Shown: in pieces, positions 52,301-62,932 of the stretch
Position numbering within the stretch: position 1 is the first letter of the stretch
Layout of the letters: each line of letters begins with the position of its first letter
Assembly (NCBI GenBank): GCA_026770025.1
Contig: JAMXDE010000059.1
Coordinates: 310,001-374,000 of the forward strand
DNA from: Craspedostauros australis
Lineage: Eukaryota; Bacillariophyta; Bacillariophyceae; Mastogloiales; Achnanthaceae
Direction: 5' to 3'
DNA: 64,000 bases
Notes under the pieces: generated by a model
The model's database searches: none
Told to the model about the DNA's origin: nothing
The model's input: only the letters and a program-made list of their open reading frames with translations
Position numbers and translations under genes: made by a program

Positions 52301-53861
52301 CTTGTGTCCGCTCGTCCATCCGCCTACAATGATTGATGCAGAATGTCGCAGATCGTCTCCAACCTCTCTCTCTCTCTCTCTCTGTTGGCACATTGGCTGC
52401 GCTTACCTGACATCTCCGTACTCTACCCCGTTCCGATTGGAATGGCCAAGCCCGAAGTTGTGACCGAGTTCGTGGACGATTATGGAAGGGTTGGCTGCCC
52501 AGTGCGTGTCTGGATAGTTTCTGACACCGTTGTACATGCCGATCTTTTGGTCGCGATAAGCGTACGCTGTGAATCAGTGGTGTGTCGGTTGCATTGGTGC
52601 GCGTTGATAATCGGGAGAGTTTGATTCGCACGGAAGAAAGATGGTATTGCACGGTGGAGTGAGATGGGTTGGATAGGAGTATGAGCACGGGTGGAGCTCG
52701 TCACGATACCAGCGCGTAATGTTGATGAGGAAGATACAAGTTGTGTGGTCCTTGTCAGCACTTACCGGTCCAGTCAGTGTCAGTGTCAATGCCAATGCCC
52801 AGCCCCAACCCGAACGGGACCAGGATCAAGAATAAATCAAAGTCATCATAGATCTTGACCTCCTGCTTCAGATATTGGGAGACAAGATTATCAAACAATA
52901 TTGCCTCGAGAGTGGTGGGATCGACGTCAGGGGGGAACTCAATTGTCAAAATCCCATCATCTGTCCCATTCGTCGGCATGGTGGAGAGCCTCAGCTTGTC
53001 AAAAGACATGGCTGCAAACTGGTCGGTGAAGTTGGGTTGAGAGCCGAAGATCTCGTCTTTGATGAGGGATTTGGGAACTGTGTAGTTGGTTTGGAAGACG
53101 ACCTGGATGAAGAGGAACTTCTTGTCGCCAGAACCACGGACATCAGGAGTGGTCAGAGAACGACCATGTCCATGGCCATCGCTTTGTTCGCTTCGTTGAT
53201 GATGCTCGATCGTCATGTCATCGATGATCTTCAAGTCCGGCAGCTTCAAGGAGAAGTCGGTGACATCGATGATGACATTCTCCAGAAACAACGTGGACTT
53301 GGAAGAGGGAGTTGGCCATGCCTTGTTGTTCTTGGCCCATTCCGGCGTCAGCCCTTCGATGGCCATATGCACAGGCCCATGCACTTCCTCATCGGAGCCT
53401 TGGAGCATGCAAGATAAGTCAGTTGCATCCGTTCCGTCGGCAGCGCCGATGATACGTGCCGAGACGAGGCATGGCTCCTGTAGGATACTGTGTTCGCCCG
53501 AGGCAGCGTCATGCGTCTGAATTGAGTTCGATTCAGTTGTTGGTTGTGTGATGAAGGACGTGACGTGAAGTGACGTGACGTAATGTGTTGTGATGTATTG
53601 CATAATACAAGGTACAGAATCATGGTTGAGTTGAGGATGAGATCATTGAATTGGATGCACGTACGCGTATGTCTGTGGATGCGGATGCGGCAAGGCAAGA
53701 ATGCCAGCAAAGAAGGAGCCCCCACACGTCGAGACAACAGTGACAGTTGCCATCTTGCTCGTACTCACCAGCCACCTTGACATCGGGGATGCTGCTGCCG
53801 TAGCGACAAGCGCCGCAAGCAGCACAGCAGCAAGGATTCGTTGGCAGAAGTGAGAATGCAT
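49328..53861 (-). CDS. Secreted peptidase M11 (gametolysin-like) 2 (1181 aa)
   Basis: Exons 53861-53769, 53516-52766, 52566-52407, 52111-52041 and 51798-49328, with the same splice phases as copy 1. Signal peptide, propeptide and HELGHNFGLGH (313-323) are present. This copy has three C-terminal beta modules: the second module type (starting CRDAKTAGLPR) occurs twice, in about 50.2-50.8 and 49.6-50.15 kb, each followed by a PTGSASPTT linker or the final tail. The last linker is a long STPSS-type repeat, then the Lys/Ser tail. The exon 2 end (GLGLGIGIDTDTDW) is shared with copy 3, not copy 1. Divergent from HA gene 3. Confidence 0.92.
49470..49585 (-). repeat. 12-bp minisatellite in the M11-2 linker
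   Basis: About nine degenerate GACGACGGCGTG units encode the Ser/Pro/Thr linker before the Lys tail. Copy 1 has about two units (41280-41305) and copy 3 about six (58310-58390), so linker length differs between paralogues. Confidence 0.85.
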
Positions 53862-54464
53862 GGCTTTTCGTCATCAACGAGATGAAGGATTTATGAGATG
53901 ATTTGGAGTCCGAGGAAGGAAAGAACGAACAGCAATAGGAACTGCTGCCATTCCTTCGCCAGCCACCACCTTCGTTGGTTTTCGCATGCGGTGAACGCTT
54001 CCCTCTTGTGTGGGTGGGATTTTCGGTCGCCTCTTGTCGCAACTGGGGTTGATGCGAGGTTGGGGATGTGTTCATGATCGGTGGTGGAGCACTCGTATTG
54101 GCATGGTGCTGTCTCTGTGGCCGTTCGCTGGAACTCTGTGTGCCAAGGTTTCTCAATTTTATACGTGATTTTGTGAGGGAGCCGCCCCAACAGCTCACTT
54201 GGAAACGTCCGATCACCACAAATTTTATGGACGAACAGAACAAATTTGTCGTGTCGATGTCGCTCACGACGATCAATTTATGGACCAATCTTGTGTCACA
54301 CGTTGTCAACGGAACTCAAATTTGTGAGTGGAACTACCCTGAGCGCACTTGAGTGATTGTGACATCGGATTTGTGGCATTTTGCGCCCATTGGGTCATCG
54401 AAGTGACGATCGGATGACGCCATCCGGGTTTGGGCGCTTCGCAAAAAAGTGTCAAGGAATCCCG

Positions 54465-54539
54465 GATGAAATTGACTCACTCGACTTGTATTAGTCGTGG
54501 AACGAGTCAAGATCGATGATCTTCGTTCCGAATTTCATC
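54465..54539. other. Predicted three-way-junction structure, unit 2/3 boundary
   Basis: Same 75 bases and pairings as 45604-45678. Confidence 0.6.
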
Positions 54540-54627
54540 TTTTTCGGTTCCGCATGTTTGGAGCCGATGTTCTGTTGGTTGGAATCTGTTTCTTTCCTCT
54601 GTGTGCCATCCAGTCGCGCAGCTATGC

Positions 54628-54669
54628 CGCAAAAAAGATAAGTTGCAATCATTTCGGAACGGAGGAATA
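54628..54669 (+). repeat. 42-bp element upstream of HA3
   Basis: Identical to 45767-45808 and 10466-10507; ends 26 bp before the HA3 ATG. Confidence 0.75.
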
Positions 54670-54695
54670 ATATATTGTCATAGAATACACAGACG

Positions 54696-55790
54696 ATGGC
54701 AGGCGGACGACCATCCTCTGTTTGGCAGAGCAACTTCGATCGCCTGAAGGCGTTCGTCAAATCGCATGGCCACTGCGACGTTCCCTACGCGGGCGAGACG
54801 CGCATGCTGGCCAAGTGGGCGGCAGGCCAGCGCAGAAGGAAGACGTTGTCGGACGATCAGAAGGAGCAGCTGCGATCCATCGGCTACGACCTTGCCGGCA
54901 AGGACCCCAACGCCGATGACAAGTGGGATGCCATCTTCGATCGATTGCGGCGGTTCCATGATGGCGAAGGACATTGCGTGGTGCCGCTGGATTTCGATCT
55001 GGACCCCAGCCTGGGCATCTGGGTGTCGAATCAGCGCAAGCTGAACCGAAAGAACAAGCTCAGCGATCGGCGCAAGGCCAAGCTCAACAGCATCAACTTC
55101 GTTTGGGCGGTCAAGGCGAGCGCCATCCGCAAGAAGCCGCTGGACATGAGCACGCATGACAGGAAATGGCACAGGATGTACCAGCAGCTGAAGGACTACA
55201 AGGCGCAGCACGGTACATGCAACGTGCGCTTCAACGACAAGAAGCACAAATCGTTGGCGCTGTGGGTCACGACGCAGCGACGCAAGAAGACTTGGTTTCA
55301 CACGCAGACGATCATTCGGGATGATCGCAAGAAGCTTCTGAATGAGATTGGGTTCGATTGGGGCAACGGCGTTCCAACATCATCTTCTCCTCGGCAGAGG
55401 AGGCTGCACGATGAAGGCGCTGGCGAGGACGCTGATGGTGGGAACAATGAATCGGTCGATGCCGTCGCTGGCGGTGTGAGCAGCATGAGCACAAATGCCG
55501 CCACATCTGTAGATGCAGATGTTGTCAACGACAGCGTGGAGGCGGGGGACCACCCGCGCAAACGCTCCGCGCAGGATGACGGCGCGAACAGGCGACCGAG
55601 CATGAAAAGGTCGAAGAAGAAGAAGGAGCGCAAGAGACCAGCAACGTCGCCAACGAAGTCGGCAGCCAAGGCAGCTCGTTCAGGCACGGTCACGCGCGCA
55701 GGCATTTATGCTGGCACTCCATTCGAACAAGGCATCGCGTTAGCCATCCCAACTGAGATGGAAACAAGCATCGAAGAGGGGGATATATGA
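54696..55790 (+). CDS. HA-repeat protein 3 (364 aa)
   Basis: Intact, three HA repeats, a basic KRSKKKKERKR stretch and the EEGDI end. It differs from copies 1 and 2 by the changes shared with copy 4. Expected role as for HA1. Confidence 0.88.
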   Translation: MAGGRPSSVWQSNFDRLKAFVKSHGHCDVPYAGETRMLAKWAAGQRRRKTLSDDQKEQLRSIGYDLAGKDPNADDKWDAIFDRLRRFHDGEGHCVVPLDFDLDPSLGIWVSNQRKLNRKNKLSDRRKAKLNSINFVWAVKASAIRKKPLDMSTHDRKWHRMYQQLKDYKAQHGTCNVRFNDKKHKSLALWVTTQRRKKTWFHTQTIIRDDRKKLLNEIGFDWGNGVPTSSSPRQRRLHDEGAGEDADGGNNESVDAVAGGVSSMSTNAATSVDADVVNDSVEAGDHPRKRSAQDDGANRRPSMKRSKKKKERKRPATSPTKSAAKAARSGTVTRAGIYAGTPFEQGIALAIPTEMETSIEEGDI

Positions 55791-56064
55791 GGCTGCAGCC
55801 TGCTGAGGCGACACCTGAATGACAGAGGAATATCACCAGGGAGAGCGCAAGTGGCGGGGTTCGAGCATTCAATTCACAGCAGGTTGAGAATACCATCGAG
55901 AATACCACCGAGAGAGAGAGAGAGAGAGAGAGCAGTCCGCGAGCGTGCTGGTCCAATTATACTTCCAATCACAATCGCAATTAGGTCTACAAAAGGATAA
56001 ACACAACAACAACACAGGCACGTCGTTTGGAGACAACTTTCGCATGCTGCCTTCCACAACCACC

Positions 56065-56904
56065 ATGGCGAGGAACGAAGACGAGAATGCTGGGAGCATC
56101 GGCAACACCAACGCCAACAGCAGTGCCAACACCAACAGCAGTGCCAGCAACGACCGCAGGTTTTGGAATCCTTCCCTCCTCTTTGCTATCAAGTTCAGCC
56201 GCAACAGATCACAGCACATCATCACAAAGGGCGTCGACCAGTCTAACCACGAGCATGACAACGGGCACAAGTGACAGCATTGCGGATGAAAGCTATCTGG
56301 AGGCCGCCATCCTCTCCGTCTACGATCTTACAACGAGTCGTCAGCCCATTGCGGTGACCATGAACATTGGCAACGTGACTGTTTCCACAGGGCCTCCGGT
56401 TGCCAAGCACAAAGAACGAAACTCCTCGCGGTTCAGCCCTGGCAATTCATCCGCGCCAGCATCGGCAGCTGTATCGTCCAACATGCGCACTTCATCAACG
56501 GATAGCGAGAACAACGTCAACACGAAAAGCCCTTTCCGCAGCTGCGCAGATCGACCGCGATGATCTGCGTGATCCATGATGACCCAGATCTCAATCTGGA
56601 AACGAAGCTCTCGCTCAACGATTTGCGCATTCACTAAACATCCTGGCAGATTCTCAATTTCATCCAATCGCCATCACCACCTGAAGCAGCAGTAGCAGCA
56701 ACAACAGCAACAACTCGAAGGATGCCGAATGCTGCAGGCAAATCTGCAACTACTCCTACGGCGACAGCATTGGCCACGGCACGATATTCCGCTCCATCGG
56801 TTGGCGATGACGTCGGCGACAATCCATCACCGATCATACGAGTCAAGCTTCATCTAGATGCCCCGTACCGACCCGAAATCGCAGCGTTCATCGCCATCGC
56901 ATAA
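56065..56904 (+). other. Membrane-protein locus, 5' part, unit 3 (frameshifted)
   Basis: A 17-bp deletion between two CGACCGCAG copies, near 56150-56160, shifts the frame soon after the ATG (56065). The downstream YLEAAILSVYDL part is then in a different frame from the start. The C-CCT-TTC heptamer (56530-56536), the TAA after LSLNDLRIH and the TAG in the CAG tract are also present. Most likely a pseudogene in this part. Confidence 0.45.
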
Positions 56905-56985
56905 TGGTGGTTCCATCTCATCGATCCATCCGATGATTGGATACGGGACGCTGCATCCAAGATACGCCTACCGACATCCTCCAAC

Positions 56986-57543
56986 ATGATTCTCCTGCCA
57001 TTGGTTCCGCTCATCACGGTCATCGTGGTGGCGTCGCCCATCATGATGGGCACGCTCCTCGTTTTCATGCCCGTCACGTTGTCGTTCTTCATCATCGCGA
57101 CCCCCTCAATCGTCGCGTCCGGCCTCGCGATGTATTCCAGCACACGGCATGGACGCGAACGTATTGGCGGCACGGTGTTCATACCCTTCGCCGATTCGTT
57201 GCTGTTGTCATCCAAGGCAGCGCAGCAACTGATCTATCAAACTGGACCGCGCCCAACACCCATCAGCCTCGTGCGGCACGTTCTGTCGACCGATCCCAAC
57301 TCCCTGTGGGTGTCGTTGGCGATAGGCTTCGTGGATTCATCGTCGTACCTGTTGCCGGTCGTCGGCAAACTGTGCGATGTGATATGCACGCCGATCCAAT
57401 CCATACCAGTGATGGCCATGTACGACTCCGTCCACTCCAGCTTGAAGTACGTGAGCCTCGTGGAGGAGCTGATGCCGTTCACAGATATCGTGTCAGCGGT
57501 GACAATTGGATGGACCAGGGAGCACTACCGTGTTCATTCGTAG
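56986..57543 (+). CDS. Multi-pass membrane ORF, unit 3 (185 aa)
   Basis: Third intact copy of the membrane ORF with the same length and hydrophobic pattern, despite the broken upstream part. Family unknown. Confidence 0.5.
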   Translation: MILLPLVPLITVIVVASPIMMGTLLVFMPVTLSFFIIATPSIVASGLAMYSSTRHGRERIGGTVFIPFADSLLLSSKAAQQLIYQTGPRPTPISLVRHVLSTDPNSLWVSLAIGFVDSSSYLLPVVGKLCDVICTPIQSIPVMAMYDSVHSSLKYVSLVEELMPFTDIVSAVTIGWTREHYRVHS

Positions 57544-58172
57544 GCCACCAACGGGTTGAGGATGGAGGAAATGAGGCAAGCCGCGAGACCTGGCCATGGT
57601 CGCCGGCCGTTTGCGTTGCGACTCCATGAGGCATTCGCAGATGTGCCGATTCTATCATTCTCCGACACGCAGATGCTGTGGAACTGAGAAGCGATATCCT
57701 CTCTCTCTCTCTCTCTCTCTCTCTCCAGAGACTTCCAACGCTTCCAGTTTCACTCTTTTCTCCTGGTCCATAATACTATTGTATTATATGAATGCTGCTG
57801 GGTATGAGAATGGATTTCATGCAGTCCTCGTACCCGGAGCGTATCACCACGGAATAAACATGAATCCGATCAAAATGGTAGCAAGCACACCTACCATACG
57901 TACGAGAAATATTCTGCGAGCGGTCTGCATACGATAATACGAGCTATGCGGACGGAGGAGATTGGTAATGTACGTATGTATGTGCTTCTGTGAAGATGCT
58001 ATAACATGTATCATATCATGGAGTAGATCGTTCATTCTTCAATCCTTGAGCTTCGATGGTATCCCTCATCCCATGGTCAAGGATTGTGACACAGCCTGGT
58101 GAGAGACCACCATCTGCCTTCATTGCTGCAGCAGGAGCTGGATGCACGAGTATCCATACTTGTTGAGTGGTC
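57544..58172. other. Convergent intergenic region, unit 3
   Basis: Counterpart of 40534-41141. The (CT)n tract is about 57699-57725. No gene seen. Confidence 0.5.
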
Positions 58173-61100
58173 TCATTTGGAGCTCTTCGGCGACTTGCTT
58201 GATTTGGGTGACTTGGGAGACTTCGTCTTGCTCTCCTTTGATGACTTTTTCGATTTGTATGATTTCGCCCCCTTGGTGCTGCGCATGTAAGATGGTTGGG
58301 AGGAAGGGAAGGACGACGGCGCGGATGACGGTGTGGATGACGGTGTGAACGACGGCGTGGATGACGGTGTGAACGACGGCGTGGATGACGGCATCTTCGA
58401 GTTACCGTTGCAGAATTCCAGTGAACCCATGAAGTACACAAAGAGACCATCGCAGACAGGAGGAGGATAATCACCGACAACATCGCTCGCCCTTCCTGTA
58501 AAGATAGTGAATGGGCAATTGTTGCAATCAATCCAGTCTGGAGGGATGGGAATGATGCTGTCCGAGAATTGCCTCCCCGTGCTCGTTCGTGTATCGATCC
58601 GGATGGAGATCACGTCGTCGCTTTCGGACACAGCCAAAGGTTGATCGAATGAAATCACGTCTGTGAATTCACCATCACCTCTGGCCTCGATCGTTCCCGA
58701 TGCAAGTTCTGTCCAATTCCCGGGTGCATCCCACGTACTTGGGCGATAGAAGATTGTGAAAGTTTGGTTCCCCGTCGATGGCAGGACAAGCCTCATGCCT
58801 GTGATGTCGACACTATCCAGAATCTGAATGTCGTGTCGCACTGAAGCGACCGTGTCAGCGAAGAATGATCTTGGGAGACCTGCTGTTTTTGCGTCGCGGC
58901 AGGTGTCTGTTGGTGCCTGTGTGGGGCCTGCGGATGGTTGGATTGATGGCGATGTTGTCGTAGTGGGGGAAGCAGATCCGGTTGGCATCTCGGTGCTCAA
59001 ATCCGGACAGAATTCGAGGGCGCCGTAAAAGACGGGGAACCCATTGCGGAAATTGGGCGGGTTGTTTCCAACTTCGAGGCTACCTTGTCCGGTGAATACC
59101 TCGAATGGGCAGTCTGGGCACTCGAAGAAGCTCTCTGGGATCACAAACGGAGATGATGAGTACAAATTCCTCAACCTGTCGGCCGTGTCAATGCGGAAGG
59201 ATACAATGTCATCCTCCGCAGACACCACCACTGGCTGATCAAATATGAGGGAGGGGGAGAAGCCAGACGAATCCTTTCCCCCGTTGTTTCCTGATGCAAT
59301 CTGAGTCCAGTTGCCATCGGCATCCCAGGTGCTTGGACGGAAGAAGATCGTGTATGGCATGTTGGTGAATTCAGCAGCCACGGAGACCTTGATGGCGGTG
59401 AGTTCGACGCTGTCCAGTATGCGAACATCGAATCTGAATGACTCAGTGCGCTCAGCTGAGCGAGGTTCGCTGGGCGTTGTGAACTCCCACGTGCCGCAAA
59501 ATTCGGTTGGGGCAGACGAGGGGGTTATACTCGGAACATTCGATGGGAGTGATGACATTGATGGTGCCACAGAAACGGATGGTGTCGCGGTTGGTGATCG
59601 ACTGCGGTCCAGTTTCACGCTCACCGTCGCACACATGGGTGTGGTCGAGTCATCATCGATGTTGGATACCGAAATGACGATCCCATCCAGCAAAGACGAC
59701 TGGGCATCAATTCTGTACAATGGTTGTGTCATGTCCAGGATGGCCTCCAGATGAGAGAATCGCGTCTCGGTGGTGCCGTGGTCTTGTGCCCTTGTCACGA
59801 GGACCTGATCCCTGCCCAGCGGAGAATCGGCGTTGAAGCCAATGGCTCTGTTGAAGGCGATGTAGTAGTTCAATTCACTCTCAGGATCGTCAATTCGGAT
59901 GATGACGTCGAAGCTGGTGTCAGCGGGGTCATAATCGACCACTCCGCAGAGCCTTCCCTCGAAGTCGATGTCTCGACCTCCGGTGAGCAATGTGGTCTGA
60001 TCGGAGTACCACCCCATCACCCAGCTCTTGGCGCCTATGTGTGGTGGAGGGGCAGGCGCATGAGTAATGATATTGAAGGGGTAGGTTTGCAGCATGAGCA
60101 TGAGGGTGTGAAATGATTTGGCGCGGACGTAAAGAACGAAACGATGGAGAAGGTAACGATTGGTGAGGCAGTGTACGTAGAGTGTCGCATTGTATCACAT
60201 CGCGTGCGATGAGGTGACAAGACTCCTCCTGGACCGGAATCATCTGGGTCCTTGCTCTCCACAAAGCAACGGCGCCATAGCACTTACCGTTGTATCCCAC
60301 CTTATCGGTCAGCGATTCATTAAAAAATCGACTAACAACCATTACGCCCATCGCGCCGCTGCGGCATGATAGTGGATGTTGGGGTTGGAATCCATCGGCC
60401 GGAAAATATCAGAAAACGAGGAAGAGGATCCACGAAGACTGGGGTTAGATGGGCTTCGAACGAGAAACAGGGTCCCTGTCATGTGATGAGGACCAGAACA
60501 TGGCAGACGTGTCCAATGTGCTCTCTCCGAAGTTCGATTGTGTCCGTTCTTGTGTCCGATCGTCCATCCGTCTACAATGATTGATGCAGAATGTCACAGA
60601 TCGTCTCCAACCTCTCTCTCTCTCTCTCTGTTGGCACATTGGCTGCGCTTACCTGAAATCTTCGTACTCTACCCCGTCCCGATTGGAATGGCCAAGCCCA
60701 AAGTTGTGACCGAGTTCGTGGACGATGATGTAAGGGTTGGCTGCCCAGTGCGTGTCTGGATAGTTTCTGATACCGTTGTACATGCTGATCTTTTGATCGA
60801 AATAAGCGTACGCTGTGAATCAGTGGTGTGTCGGTTGCATTGGTGCGCGCATTGATCATCGGGAGAGTTTGATTCGCACGGAAGAAAGATGGTATTGCAC
60901 GGTGGAGTGAGATGGGTTGGATAGGAGTATGAGCACGGGTAGAGCTCATCACGATACCAGTGCGAAATGTTGATGAGGAAGACACAAGTTGTGTGGTCCT
61001 TGTCAGCACTTACCGGTCCAGTCAGTGTCAGTGTCAATGCCAATGTCCAGCCCCAACCCGAACGGGACCAGGATCAAGAAGAAATCAAAGTCATCATAGA

Positions 61101-62109
61101 TCTTGACCTCCTGCTTCAGATATTGCGAGATGAGATTATCAACTCTTCTTGCCTCGAGAGTGGTGGGATCAACATCAGGTGAATACTCAAGTGTCAGAAT
61201 CCCATCATCTGTCCCATTCGTCGGCATGGTGGAGAGCCTCAGCTTGTCAAAAGACATGGCCGCGAACTGGTCGGTGAAGTTGGGTTGAGCGCCGAAGATC
61301 TCGTCTTTGATGAGGGATTTGGGAACTGTGTAGTCGGTTTGGAAGACGACCTGAATGAAGAGGAACTTCTTGTCGCCAGAACCACGGACATCAGGAGTGG
61401 TCAGAGAACGACCATGTCCATGGCCATCGCTTTGTTCGCTTCGTTGATGATGCTCGATCGTCATGTCATCGATGATCTTCAAGTCCGGCAGCTTCAAGGA
61501 GAAGTCGGTGACATCGATGATGACATTCTCCAGAAACAACGTGGACTTGGAAGAGGGAGTTGGCCATACATGTTTGTCGGCGGCCCATTCCGGCGTCAGC
61601 CCTTCGATGGCCATATGCACAGGCCCATGTGCTTCCTCATCGGAGCCTTGGAGCATGCAAGATAAGTCAGTTGCATCCGTTCCGTCGGCAGCGCCGATGA
61701 TACGTGCCGAGACGAGGCATGGCTCCTGTAGGATACTGTGTTCGTCCGAGGCAGCGTCATGCGTCTGAATTGAGTTCGATTCAGTTGTTGGTTGTGTGAT
61801 GAAGGACGTGACGTGAAGTGACGTGACGTAATGTGTTGTGATGTATTGCATAATACAAGGTACAGAATCATGGTTGAGTTGAGGATGAGATCATTGAATT
61901 GGATGCACGTACGCGTATGTCTGTGGATGCGGATGCGGCAAGGCAAGAATGCCAGCAAAGAAGGAGCCCCCACACGTCGAGACAACAGTGACAGTTGCCA
62001 TCTTGCTCGTACTCACCAGCCACCTTGACATCGGGGATGCCGCTGCCGTAGCGACAAGCGCCGCAAGCAGCACAGCAGCAAGGATTCGTTGGCAGAAGTG
62101 AGAATGCAT
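58173..62109 (-). CDS. Secreted peptidase M11 (gametolysin-like) 3 (978 aa)
   Basis: Exons 62109-62017, 61764-61014, 60812-60653, 60358-60288 and 60034-58173, phases as in the other copies. Zinc site HELGHNFGLGH at 313-323. Two beta modules as in copy 1, a linker of TPS/TPSS repeats and a Lys/Ser tail ending KSSKSPKSSK. Exon 4 is more changed than elsewhere (SGAMGVMVV against SGTMGGAVF), near the Met-turn below the zinc site, so substrate pocket or activity may differ. Divergent from HA gene 4. Confidence 0.92.
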
Positions 62110-62712
62110 GGCTTTTCGTCATCAACGAGATGAAGGATTTATGAGATGATTTGGAGTCCGAGGAAGGAAGGAACGAACAGAAACAGGAACTGCTGCCATT
62201 CCTTCGCCAGCCACCACCTTCGTTGGTTTTCGCGTGCGGTGAACGCTTCCCTCTTGTGTGGGTGGGATTTTCGGTCGCCTCTTGTCGCAACTGGGGTTGA
62301 TGCGAGGTTGGGGATGTGTTCATGATCGGTGGTGGAGCACTCGTATTGGCATGGTGCTGTCTCTGTGGCCGTTCGCTGGAACTCTGTGTGCCAAGGTTTC
62401 TCAATTTCATACATGATTTTGTGAGGGAGCCGCCCCAACAGCTCACTTGGAAACGTCCGATCACCACCAATTTTATGGACGAACAGAACAAATTTGTCGT
62501 GTCGATGTCGCTCACGACGATCAATTTATGGACCAATCTTGTGTCACACGTTGTCAACGGAACTCAAATTTGTGAGTGGAACTACCCTGAGCGCACTTGA
62601 GTGATTGTGACATCGGATTTGTGGCATTTTGCGCCCATTGGGTCATCGAAGTGACGATCGGATGACGCCATCCGGGTTTGGGCGCTTCGCAAAAAAGTGT
62701 CAAGGAATCCCG

Positions 62713-62787
62713 GATGAAATTGACTCACTCGACTTGTATTAGTCGTGGAACGAGTCAAGATCGATGATCTTCGTTCCGAATTTCATC
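62713..62787. other. Predicted three-way-junction structure, unit 3/4 boundary
   Basis: Same 75 bases and pairings as 45604-45678. Confidence 0.6.
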
Positions 62788-62875
62788 TTTTTCGGTTCCG
62801 CATGTTTGGAGCCGATGTTCTGTTGTTTGGAATCTGTTTCTTTCCTCTGTGCGCCATCCAGTCGCGCAGCTATGC

Positions 62876-62917
62876 CGCAAAACAGATAAGTTGCAATCAT
62901 TTCGGAACGGAGGAATA
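62876..62917 (+). repeat. 42-bp element upstream of HA4
   Basis: One substitution (A to C in the A-run) from the other copies; ends 26 bp before the HA4 ATG. Confidence 0.75.
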
Positions 62918-62932
62918 ATATATTGTCATGGA

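Larger units (their letters stand above)
45824..54684 (+). repeat. Tandem unit 2 (8.9 kb)
   Basis: Second unit. It is longer than unit 1 mainly because its M11 gene has an extra beta module and a longer Ser/Pro linker. Confidence 0.93.
53862..54695. promoter_or_regulatory. Divergent promoter region, M11-2 / HA3
   Basis: Near-identical to 45002-45834. Carries the three-way-junction candidate at 54465-54539 and the 42-bp element at 54628-54669. Confidence 0.65.
54685..62932 (+). repeat. Tandem unit 3 (8.2 kb)
   Basis: Third unit. Its HA gene shares several changes with unit 4 (AGKDPN, DFDLDPS, HTQTIIRDD), so units 3 and 4 separated most recently. Confidence 0.93.
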
